Source: Lachnospiraceae bacterium (GTDB taxonomy: Bacteria; Bacillota; Clostridia; Lachnospirales; Lachnospiraceae). Taken from it: DNA of 34,128 nt. The stretch is from contig JAILES010000108.1 in the NCBI GenBank assembly GCA_024687205.1, positions 1 to 34,128 of the forward strand. Direction: 5' to 3'. Within the stretch, counting starts at the first letter, position 1. Each line of letters starts with the position of its first letter. The notes beneath the pieces are model-generated. The model was not told where the DNA came from. It ran no database searches and saw only the letters and a program-made list of their open reading frames with translations. This document shows, piece by piece, positions 16,528 to 22,875 of the stretch. Both the position numbers and the translations under genes were made by a program.

Positions 16528-17414
16528 CGGATATCGCAGAGGAAAAGGCAAAGGCTAAACTGAACCTGACACTGGATATATGCGGAGTCAGGGAGGACGG
16601 CTATCATCTGCTTAGGAGCGTGATGCAGACCATAGACCTGCATGACGATATCATTCTGGAAAGAAGAGACGCCGGTATAGTGCTGGAACTTAAATGCGAA
16701 GGCAACGAGGCCAGCGGACACGATACGATTCCGGCGGGAGATGATAACCTGGTATGCAGGGCCGCAAAGCTGATGCTGGAAAGATACGGGAGCGGCGGGG
16801 TTAAGATCACGCTGGTAAAGAGGATACCTGCGGCAGCCGGCATGGGCGGCGGCAGTGCCGATGCGGCAGCTGTGCTCCGTGGAATGAACAGGCTTTATGA
16901 CATGGAACTTTCCGATACGAAACTCTGCGATATGGGAGTAAAGCTGGGAGCGGATGTTCCTTTCTGCATAATGGGAGGAACAAGGATCTGCGAAGGCATA
17001 GGTGAGGTGATGACAGAGCTTCCTCCTTTGGAAAAGATAGCTCTGGTATATGCTAAACCTGCCGTGGACGTGCCTACGGGAAAGATCTACAAAATGTATG
17101 ACGAAGCGGGAGCGGAAACAACACATCCCGATAACGAAGGAATATGCAGGCTTATAAAGCGGGGGAATGTGACGGCTGAGGAACTGGCCGGTTATCTTAA
17201 AAACGTATTCGAGCCGCTGGCTGTGGCACTGCATCCCGAGATAGGAAAGATAAAAGAGCTGCTTAAAGAAAGCGGCGCAGAGGGAACACTGATGACAGGT
17301 TCGGGGCCCACGGTCTTCGGACTGTTTAAAGACGAAACGAAAGCTTATGAAGCAGTAAAGAAGATAGGAGAACTGACAGGGAAGATTTACGCAGGAACAT
17401 CGTTCATGGCTTGA
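16524..17414 (+). CDS. ispE: 4-diphosphocytidyl-2-C-methyl-D-erythritol kinase
   Basis: GHMP kinase of the non-mevalonate isoprenoid pathway, phosphorylating CDP-methylerythritol; it supplies the undecaprenyl carrier indirectly. 296 aa, the normal length. The N-terminal AKAKLNLTLDI gives K12 and N14 of the substrate site, the VREDGYHLLRSVMQTIDL segment is characteristic, the phosphate-binding glycine loop is PAAAGMGGGSADAAA (102-116), and the catalytic aspartate is D144 in KLGADVPF. The start is a TTG overlapping the previous stop (TTGA); no ATG exists near the N-terminus and the family alignment starts here. Confidence 0.95.
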   Translation: MTDIAEEKAKAKLNLTLDICGVREDGYHLLRSVMQTIDLHDDIILERRDAGIVLELKCEGNEASGHDTIPAGDDNLVCRAAKLMLERYGSGGVKITLVKRIPAAAGMGGGSADAAAVLRGMNRLYDMELSDTKLCDMGVKLGADVPFCIMGGTRICEGIGEVMTELPPLEKIALVYAKPAVDVPTGKIYKMYDEAGAETTHPDNEGICRLIKRGNVTAEELAGYLKNVFEPLAVALHPEIGKIKELLKESGAEGTLMTGSGPTVFGLFKDETKAYEAVKKIGELTGKIYAGTSFMA

Positions 17415-17449
17415 TTTATGAGGCTGACAGGCAGAGGAGGGGGATACGC

Positions 17450-18127
17450 ATGAAGATCGATTGGAACAAGTACATGTCACAGACGGAAAATGAAAATCTG
17501 CCGCTTCGGGATGAGGTTTTCAATGCAATGAGAAGTGCTATCCTTTGCGGGGATATGCCTCCCAGGACCAGGCTTCCGGAGGTGGCACTTTCCGAGGATA
17601 TGGGGGTGAGCCGTACTCCGGTGCGCGAGGCCATACGTATGCTTGAAGCGGAAGGACTGGTCCAGATACAGCCCAGGCGCGGTGCAAGAGTGGCAATGCC
17701 CAGCAGAAAGGCAATGCAGGATGTGCTGGAACTGCGTATCAATCTGGATGAGTTTGCCTGCAGGCTGGCCTGCGAGAGGGTGACCGAAGAACAGCTGGAA
17801 AACATTTACCGGAAGATGCTTGAATTTGAGAGCGCCATCAAGACCAGAAACTTAAAGAAGATAACGGAGACCGACGGCGATTTCCACAATGCCATCACAG
17901 AGGCAGCGAATAATGAAAGGCTGCTGCAGCTGACAAGGCATCTGAGGGAGCAGATATACCGTTACAGATACGAAACACTTAAGAACGAAGATATCTATGA
18001 ACGCCTGATAGGTGAGCACAGAAGCATATATGAAAAGATAAAGGAAGGAAAAGCCGAGGAAGCGGGCCGCGAAGCGGGCAAACACGTGGAATGGCAGCAG
18101 GCAGTTTTTTCGGAAAAGTTTGAGTAA
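17450..18127 (+). CDS. GntR-family transcriptional regulator, FadR/FCD subfamily
   Basis: 225 aa DNA-binding regulator. Residues about 18-83 form the winged helix, including the recognition segment EDMGVSRTPVREAIRMLEAEG. The C-terminal helical FCD ligand domain (about 90-215) keeps a probable metal-binding set: an Asp and His in ETDGDFHNAI, a His in GEHRSIYEKI and a His in GKHVEWQQ. I chose the ATG at 17450 because GAGGAGG lies 9 nt upstream; a longer frame open from a TTG at 17411 overlapping the ispE stop has no comparable site. The ligand and target genes are unknown. The TAA shares one base with the next ATG. Confidence 0.88.
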   Translation: MKIDWNKYMSQTENENLPLRDEVFNAMRSAILCGDMPPRTRLPEVALSEDMGVSRTPVREAIRMLEAEGLVQIQPRRGARVAMPSRKAMQDVLELRINLDEFACRLACERVTEEQLENIYRKMLEFESAIKTRNLKKITETDGDFHNAITEAANNERLLQLTRHLREQIYRYRYETLKNEDIYERLIGEHRSIYEKIKEGKAEEAGREAGKHVEWQQAVFSEKFE

Positions 18128-18585
18128 TGACAAAGGACGTATTGATATCCATAAAAGGACTTCAGTTTGATACCTCGGCGGAGCCGCATCAGGATGAAGT
18201 GGAACTGATAGTGGCGGGGCAATATCATAAGAAGGGCGATACCATATACCTTATGTATCAGGAGGCCATGGACGGCGGAGAACCGGATACGAAGAATACC
18301 ATAAAGATAAGCGGCGAGCGTGTGGAACTCAGCAAGAAGGGGAAGGTCAGTACTTCCATGCTTTTTATTGAGGGCCAGAAGAACATCAGCACCTACCGCA
18401 CACCCTTCGGGAATATGGTCATAGGCGTTGATACCGCCGACATAAAAATAGAAGAGGATGAAGACTCCGTGAAGCTCAACATCCTCTATTATCTCGATCT
18501 GAATTATGATCTGTTTGCGGAATGCAATCTCAAACTTGAGGCGCGTTCCAAAGAAACCGGCGGGGCCTTCTTCAGTACTACTTGA
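18127..18585 (+). CDS. DUF1934 (YwiB-like) lipocalin-fold protein
   Basis: 152 aa, soluble, with the alternating polar/hydrophobic strand pattern of the DUF1934 family, which adopts a small calycin-like beta-barrel and has no proven function. Recognisable segments are the start VLISIKGLQ, an IYLMYQEAMDG-type turn, NTIKISGERVELSKKG and the late YYLDLNYDLFAECNLKLEAR strand pair. It is the last gene of the long ftsEX-ispE run; its ATG overlaps the stop of the gntR gene by one base. No terminator follows on the plus strand, and its last 8 nt overlap the end of a convergent gene. Confidence 0.85.
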   Translation: MTKDVLISIKGLQFDTSAEPHQDEVELIVAGQYHKKGDTIYLMYQEAMDGGEPDTKNTIKISGERVELSKKGKVSTSMLFIEGQKNISTYRTPFGNMVIGVDTADIKIEEDEDSVKLNILYYLDLNYDLFAECNLKLEARSKETGGAFFSTT

Positions 18586-19054
18586 TGGGCTTTGCGCCGG
18601 CCTTTTCCTGAAGCTTCTCAACAGCCTGTTTAAAGCGGCTCTTTTTCTTCTGTTCTTTCTGGATCTGTGTGCCGTGGATACCCTTTACGCCAACGAGATA
18701 AATGCCGCTTATCTCAGCCTTCACTTCTTTTTTTACCGGAACGTAATCGAAGATCTTTTCGTCACAGAAAAGAGTCATGATCTGGGGACCTACCTTGACC
18801 TTGACCATGGGGGCTTTCATCTTTTTATAGATCTTGGGCAGCTGGCTCATGACGGCATCAGGAAGCTTGGCGTCCTGAACCTTGATGCGCTTTTTGTCTA
18901 TGACAAGGAGACTGACCGTCTGTTTGTTGGCCTGCAGCATCTCCTCCTGTTCAGCCTGTTTCTTCTGAAGTTTCTTTCCTGCGAAGTAAAGAAGTACGAG
19001 CAGTACAACGAGCACTGCGATGATTATCAGTAATACTATGAGCCAGGTTGGCAT
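18578..19054 (-). CDS. Single-pass membrane protein of unknown function
   Basis: 158 aa, not assigned to a family. An N-terminal hydrophobic helix (about 4-26) without a cleavage site is followed by a Lys/Gln/Glu-rich helix (27-43). A globular basic domain (about 45-130) contains QTVSLLVIDKKRIKVQDAKLP and LFCDEKIFDYVPVKKEVKA, and a lysine-rich tail follows (about 133-158). The topology suggests an inner-leaflet anchor with a cytoplasmic, nucleic-acid- or membrane-surface-friendly domain. GGAGG lies 8 nt before the ATG and a TTTACA/TATAAT promoter precedes it. It is a monocistronic gene, convergent with the DUF1934 gene, whose 3' end it overlaps. Confidence 0.8.
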   Translation of the reverse strand: MPTWLIVLLIIIAVLVVLLVLLYFAGKKLQKKQAEQEEMLQANKQTVSLLVIDKKRIKVQDAKLPDAVMSQLPKIYKKMKAPMVKVKVGPQIMTLFCDEKIFDYVPVKKEVKAEISGIYLVGVKGIHGTQIQKEQKKKSRFKQAVEKLQEKAGAKPIK

Positions 19055-19093
19055 ATCAGTAACCTCCGATCGAATTTGTGTATAACAGGGTGA

Positions 19094-19122
19094 ATTATAT
19101 CATTAATTGTTGGGGGTGTAAA
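19094..19122 (-). promoter_or_regulatory. Sigma-A promoter of the minus-strand membrane-protein gene
   Basis: On the minus strand TTTACA (19117-19122), a 17-nt spacer and TATAAT (19094-19099), about 40 nt before the ATG at 19054. Confidence 0.75.
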
Positions 19123-19146
19123 TATATTTCGGCGGCTGCCCGATAT
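19119..19146 (+). promoter_or_regulatory. Candidate sigma-D (FliA-type) promoter
   Basis: TAAA (19119-19122), a 16-nt spacer and CCCGATAT (19139-19146) match the flagellar sigma-factor consensus TAAA-N15-GCCGATAT in all but one base, with the spacer 1 nt longer. Its -35 overlaps the -35 of the minus-strand promoter. It would give a leader of about 175 nt before the gene at 19331; nothing else notable is seen in the 19147-19330 stretch. Confidence 0.5.
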
Positions 19147-19330
19147 ATAAGATATCCGAAAGGACTGTCGATGCGCAGGGCGGACCGGAACGGAAAAATA
19201 CATAAAAAAGACATGAGCACAGGGATGTCGGAAGGAGCATACAGGAGGTATGTGACGGACGGTATCTTTTTTGATTATGGAGGAGGGAGCCGAAAGAAAG
19301 AAAACGTGCCCTTGTGACAGGAGGGTAAAG

Positions 19331-20317
19331 ATGATAATAAGTTCAGGCAGCGTGGATATGGCTGCACGGCGGACTGCGGCCAAAGTGAATTATAATTCCT
19401 ACGGAGTCACGGTGTCCTATGGCAGCGGGACGGACCGGTATAAGGGGAACGGGAGCTTCCTTTCTTATCTGAAGGATAAGGACAGCACCATGAGAGGTTT
19501 TGACAGCGGGAAGTTGAAGCTTAATGATGATGCCCGTTCACTTGAAAGCCTGCGGAGGCAGAGCCTTATGTACATATTAAATGCGATCCACAGGCTCTTT
19601 AAGAAAAGGGACGGACTGAATATGCAGGCGGATACCATAGGCTTCGCAGGAGGAATGGTCAGCATATCCGAAAAGAATTACAGTCTGGAAACCGAGGAAA
19701 CGGTCTTTGATACCACGGGCAGCGTGGTGACAAAGGACGGAAGGAAGATAGACTTCAATCTGAATGTTTCCATGACGAGGCGCTTTGAACAATATTTTGA
19801 AAGGCGCACGGATATCGGGGATCTGATCGATCCGCTGGTGATCAGTCTGGACAGCGTGCCGGCAGGATTAAGCGACCAGAAGATAGTCTTTGACCTGGAC
19901 GCGGACGGCAGCGAAGAAAGCATTTCCGTACCTACGGGCGGCGGCTTTCTGGCACTTGACAAAAACGGTGACGGTGATATAAATGACGGGAGCGAACTCT
20001 TCGGGACTAAAAGCGGGGACGGCTTTGCCGACCTTGCGGAATATGACAGCGACGGAAACGGCTGGATAGACGAGGCGGACCCGGTATTTGAAAAGCTGAA
20101 GATATGGATCGTGGACGCCAAAGGGAACAGGCAGCTTTATTCCCTTAAAGATAAGAATATAGGAGCGATCTGTTTATCGAATGCCGACACCGAGTTTTCA
20201 CTTACATCATTGCAGGATAACAGCTTAAACGGCAAGATCCGCAAAAGCGGTGCCTTCTTATATGAAGACGGCCGCGCAGGCAGCCTGATGCACATCGATA
20301 TCGCAAAGAGAGCATAG
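19331..20317 (+). CDS. EF-hand-like Ca-binding repeat protein, unknown function
   Basis: 328 aa with no signal peptide or membrane helix. The N-terminal 160 residues are polar and partly helical; the pair VFDTTGSVVTKDGRKIDFNL then MTRRFEQYFERR precedes DPLVISLD. From 188 on there are three Asp/Asn/Gly-rich putative calcium loops: DLDADGSEE (188-196), DKNGDGDINDGSELFG (210-225) and DSDGNGWIDEAD (239-250). This FDLDADG...LDKNGDGxINDGSELFG...DSDGNGWID pattern occurs in the calcium-repeat segment of some RTX-type proteins and in a group of shorter uncharacterised proteins from motile bacteria, which this matches in layout (from memory). The start at 19331 is chosen for GGAGGG 5 nt upstream; an earlier in-frame ATG at 19271 also has a possible site (GAGG region) and is not excluded. 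Confidence 0.8.
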   Translation: MIISSGSVDMAARRTAAKVNYNSYGVTVSYGSGTDRYKGNGSFLSYLKDKDSTMRGFDSGKLKLNDDARSLESLRRQSLMYILNAIHRLFKKRDGLNMQADTIGFAGGMVSISEKNYSLETEETVFDTTGSVVTKDGRKIDFNLNVSMTRRFEQYFERRTDIGDLIDPLVISLDSVPAGLSDQKIVFDLDADGSEESISVPTGGGFLALDKNGDGDINDGSELFGTKSGDGFADLAEYDSDGNGWIDEADPVFEKLKIWIVDAKGNRQLYSLKDKNIGAICLSNADTEFSLTSLQDNSLNGKIRKSGAFLYEDGRAGSLMHIDIAKRA

Positions 20318-20333
20318 AAGAGACTAACGATCA

Positions 20334-20426
20334 GGGGGACGGTTCTCCGGTTGATTTTGACCATTTTTGAACCATCAAAACGGCTGGAAGCCGCGAAGAT
20401 GGCGGGCGATCAGAGAACCGTCCCCC
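20334..20426. repeat. Palindromic GGGGACGG-core repeat element (REP/MITE-like)
   Basis: Perfect 14-bp terminal inverted repeats (20334-20347 and 20413-20426, GGGGGACGGTTCTC and its complement) bracket 65 nt holding smaller stems (CCGC/GCGG, TTTTGA/TCAAAA). A direct CCGGTTGAT follows or overlaps the outer edge of each arm. No coding frame is evident. It ends 17 nt before the -35 of the rpmG promoter. Elements with a GGGGACGGTTCT end are recalled as dispersed repeats in Firmicutes genomes. Confidence 0.75.
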
Positions 20427-20443
20427 CGGTTGATGAAAAGGTG

Positions 20444-20472
20444 TTGACAAGTGAGAGGGGATAGTGTATAGT
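20444..20472 (+). promoter_or_regulatory. Sigma-A promoter of rpmG-secE-nusG
   Basis: TTGACA (20444-20449), a 17-nt spacer and TATAGT (20467-20472), about 52 nt before the rpmG ATG. Confidence 0.85.
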
Positions 20473-20524
20473 TCTAATTCGAGTGATTAACTCTTTTTTT
20501 TGTGTGATTCAGGAGGAAAGAAAA

Positions 20525-20674
20525 ATGCGTACAAGAATAACACTGGCATGCACCGAGTGCAAGCGCCGCAACTATGACACAATGAAGGATAAGAAGACAC
20601 ATCCCGATCGTATGGAGACAAAGAAGTATTGCAGATTCTGCAAGACTCATACTCTGCACAAGGAAACTAAGTAA
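20525..20674 (+). CDS. rpmG: 50S ribosomal protein L33
   Basis: 49 aa large-subunit protein with the standard L33 sequence [17 protein letters not shown]. It is the zinc-binding form, with both CxxC pairs present (CTEC and CRFC). The start is fixed by AGGAGG at 20511-20516; the open frame extends upstream to 20483 but that part is leader. It heads the secE-nusG transcription unit, the usual clostridial placement. Confidence 0.97.
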   Translation: MRTRITLACTECKRRNYDTMKDKKTHPDRMETKKYCRFCKTHTLHKETK

Positions 20675-20704
20675 GGTTTTTCAACAGTAAAGGATATAGG
20701 TGTC

Positions 20705-20911
20705 ATGGCTAATTCAGGTGAAAAGAAAGCTAAGAAGCCCAGTTTTACCAAGGGTGTAAAGACCGAGTTTAAGAAGATCACATGGCCGGATAAGCAGTCT
20801 CTGACAAAGCAGACGACGGCTGTTGTGATAGTTTCCGCACTCCTCGCCATAATCATAGCATTGATCGATATGGTGCTTAAGTATGGTGTGGACTGGCTTA
20901 CCACTTTTTAA
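20705..20911 (+). CDS. secE: Preprotein translocase subunit SecE
   Basis: 68 aa single-helix SecE, the small Gram-positive form of the SecYEG channel clamp. A lysine-rich amphipathic start leads into the conserved VKTEFKKITWPDKQSLTKQT segment (about 18-37), followed by one transmembrane helix (about 38-60). It lies between rpmG and nusG, its standard location. Confidence 0.96.
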   Translation: MANSGEKKAKKPSFTKGVKTEFKKITWPDKQSLTKQTTAVVIVSALLAIIIALIDMVLKYGVDWLTTF

Positions 20912-20926
20912 AAAAGGAGTGTAAAA

Positions 20927-21613
20927 ATGGCGGAGACAAAAGGTGCAAAGATAAAACGTCTGGGAGAATTAAAGTCCATACTGGCTTCTCCGGAGGAGAC
21001 CAGCGAGATATTAAAGCCGGTAAGGACCGCTACAGATGAAGAGATCCAGAAGACTCTCGAAGATCATGACATAGGTCAGAGCGAGAATAAATCCGGACGC
21101 GGCATGGGATGGTATGTTGTACATACTTATTCCGGCTATGAAAAGAAGGTTAAGGCTAATATCGAAAAAGCCATAGAGAACCGTCACCTCGAGGATAAGA
21201 TACTTGAGGTACGTGTGCCTATGCAGGACGTACTTGAGATACGTTCCACAGGCAGGAAGAACGTGCAGAAGAAGGTGCTGCCCGGCTATGTTCTTATACA
21301 TATGGATGCTGATGATAATGATGCATGGTATGTGGTAAGAAATACGCGTGGCGTGACCGGCTTCGTGGGACCCGGAAGCAAGCCCGTTCCCCTTGACGAT
21401 TATGAGATAACCATGATCGATCAGGAGAAGATCGCAAAAGCGGAATTCGAAGTGGGCGATACCATCAGGGTTACCGAAGGCGCGTGGAGAGAGACTATCG
21501 GAAACGTTTCGAAGATCGACGAGAACAAGCAGACCTGCACCATCATGGTGGAGATGTTCGGACGCGAGACACCCGTGGAACTTGGATTTTCACAGGTAAA
21601 GAAGATAGATTGA
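20927..21613 (+). CDS. nusG: Transcription antitermination factor NusG with N-terminal extension
   Basis: 228 aa elongation factor that contacts the RNA polymerase clamp. The NGN domain starts at about residue 61 (GWYVVHTYSGYEKKV) and the KOW domain occupies about 172-226, ending in the conserved MFGRETPVELGFSQVKKI. NusG is normally about 170-180 aa; here about 58 polar residues precede the NGN domain. The ATG at 20927 has AAAAAAGGAG upstream, while the internal ATG at 21104 has no clear ribosome binding site, so the extension is probably translated. The KOW loop (EGAWRETIGNV) differs from the usual SGPFAG form, as remembered for other Clostridia. Confidence 0.95.
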   Translation: MAETKGAKIKRLGELKSILASPEETSEILKPVRTATDEEIQKTLEDHDIGQSENKSGRGMGWYVVHTYSGYEKKVKANIEKAIENRHLEDKILEVRVPMQDVLEIRSTGRKNVQKKVLPGYVLIHMDADDNDAWYVVRNTRGVTGFVGPGSKPVPLDDYEITMIDQEKIAKAEFEVGDTIRVTEGAWRETIGNVSKIDENKQTCTIMVEMFGRETPVELGFSQVKKID

Positions 21614-21625
21614 TCTTGGGTTTAT

Positions 21626-21661
21626 TGTGGGAGCCGGCATAGCGTCGGCGCCACTACCACA
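21626..21661 (+). promoter_or_regulatory. Hairpin leader of rplK-rplA, candidate L1-binding site
   Basis: In the 71-nt nusG-rplK gap, TGTGG (21626-21630) pairs with CCACA (21657-21661), and GCCGGC (21633-21638) with GTCGGC (21644-21649), separated by an asymmetric internal loop containing GA opposite GCCACTA. A two-stem structure with such a loop is the general form of L1 targets, and L1 represses its own operon in E. coli. The assignment is inference. Confidence 0.5.
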
Positions 21662-21684
21662 TAAATTATAAGGAGGAAGCCAAA

Positions 21685-22110
21685 ATGGCAAAGAAAGTAG
21701 AAGGTTACATTAAACTGCAGATCCCGGCAGGCAAGGCAACACCGGCACCCCCGGTTGGTCCTGCACTCGGTCAGCACGGCGTTAACATCGTTGAATTCAC
21801 AAAGCAGTTCAACGCCAAGACAGCTGATCAGGGAGATCTCATCATCCCCGTGGTCATCACGGTTTACGCAGACAGGTCATTCAGTTTCGTTACTAAGACC
21901 CCTCCTGCACCGGTACTGATCAAGAAGGCATGCAACTTAAAGAGTGCATCCGCAGTACCCAACAAGACAAAGGTTGCTACCATCTCCAAGGAAAAGGTTA
22001 AGGAGATAGCAGAGCTGAAGATGCCGGATCTTAATGCAGCATCTCTCGAAGCAGCAATGTCAATGATAGCCGGCACATGCAGAAGCATGGGCGTAACGGT
22101 AGAAGAATAA
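21685..22110 (+). CDS. rplK: 50S ribosomal protein L11
   Basis: 141 aa, standard length, GTPase-associated-centre protein. The N-terminal [31 protein letters not shown] is diagnostic, and the C-terminal rRNA-binding domain ends in [19 protein letters not shown] lies 9 nt upstream of the ATG. It is followed by rplA 13 nt downstream. Confidence 0.98.
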   Translation: MAKKVEGYIKLQIPAGKATPAPPVGPALGQHGVNIVEFTKQFNAKTADQGDLIIPVVITVYADRSFSFVTKTPPAPVLIKKACNLKSASAVPNKTKVATISKEKVKEIAELKMPDLNAASLEAAMSMIAGTCRSMGVTVEE

Positions 22111-22123
22111 GGAGGGTAAGTAA

Positions 22124-22813
22124 ATGAAGCACGGAAAGAAATATAAGAATGCCTTACAGCAGTACGACCGCGCGACTTATTACGAGCCCGCGGAAGCAAT
22201 AGCAATGGTTAAGAAAGCTACCGTTGCAAAGTTTGATGAGACAGTAGAGATACACATCCGTACCGGTTGCGACGGACGTCACGCAGAGCAGCAGATAAGA
22301 GGCGCTGTAGGACTTCCCAACGGAACAGGTAAGACTGTAAGAGTATTGGTATTCGCTAAGGGTGATAAGCTGAACGAGGCAGAAGCAGCCGGAGCAGATC
22401 ACGTAGGAGGCGAGGAGCTGATACCCAAGATCCAGAATGACGGATGGCTTGATTTCGACGTAGTAGTTGCAACTCCCGATATGATGGGTGTTGTAGGCCG
22501 CCTCGGTAAGGTGCTCGGTCCCAAAGGACTCATGCCCAACCCCAAGGCAGGAACCGTAACAATGGATGTGGCTAAGGCAGTAGCCGAGATCAAAGCAGGT
22601 AAGATCGAGTACAGGCTTGACAAGAGCAACATCATCCACTGCCCTATCGGAAAGGCATCTTTCACAGAGGAGCAGCTTACGGAAAACTTCAACGCACTTA
22701 TGGATGCCATCATCAAGGCAAAGCCCAGCACTCTTAAGGGACAGTACTTAAAGAGCGTTACCCTGGCAACAACCATGGGCCCGGGCGTAAGAGTAAGCAC
22801 AGCGAAGTTCTAA
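22124..22813 (+). CDS. rplA: 50S ribosomal protein L1
   Basis: 229 aa, the usual bacterial length, L1-stalk protein and autogenous translational repressor in studied bacteria. It starts with [10 protein letters not shown] and carries the diagnostic [16 protein letters not shown] segment (about 128-143) and a C-terminal GPGVRVS. GGAGGG precedes the ATG. A terminator 16 nt after the stop ends the rpmG-secE-nusG-rplKA unit. Confidence 0.98.
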   Translation: MKHGKKYKNALQQYDRATYYEPAEAIAMVKKATVAKFDETVEIHIRTGCDGRHAEQQIRGAVGLPNGTGKTVRVLVFAKGDKLNEAEAAGADHVGGEELIPKIQNDGWLDFDVVVATPDMMGVVGRLGKVLGPKGLMPNPKAGTVTMDVAKAVAEIKAGKIEYRLDKSNIIHCPIGKASFTEEQLTENFNALMDAIIKAKPSTLKGQYLKSVTLATTMGPGVRVSTAKF

Positions 22814-22829
22814 AAAAGATTTATCAGGG

Positions 22830-22862
22830 ATGCTGCACAGCCTAGTGCAGCATTCTTTTTTT
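22830..22862 (+). terminator. Rho-independent terminator after rplA
   Basis: A 9-bp stem (22830-22838 with 22845-22853) with a 6-nt loop is followed by TTCTTTTTTT-like tract. It ends just before the capA ribosome binding site, so capA has either read-through expression or an unseen promoter. Confidence 0.9.
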
Positions 22863-22875
22863 ACAGGAGCGATCA

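Noticed and set aside
17411..17449. Upstream TTG start of the GntR regulator
   Set aside because: The strong GAGGAGG lies after this codon and fits the ATG at 17450.
16419..17480. 353-aa minus-strand frame opposite ispE
   Set aside because: It lies opposite a clear ispE with intact motifs, is Cys/Ser/His-rich and has no family signature.
19078..19317. 79-aa plus-strand frame in the gap before the Ca-repeat gene
   Set aside because: No ribosome binding site, no family resemblance, and it overlaps both promoter candidates; it is more likely leader.
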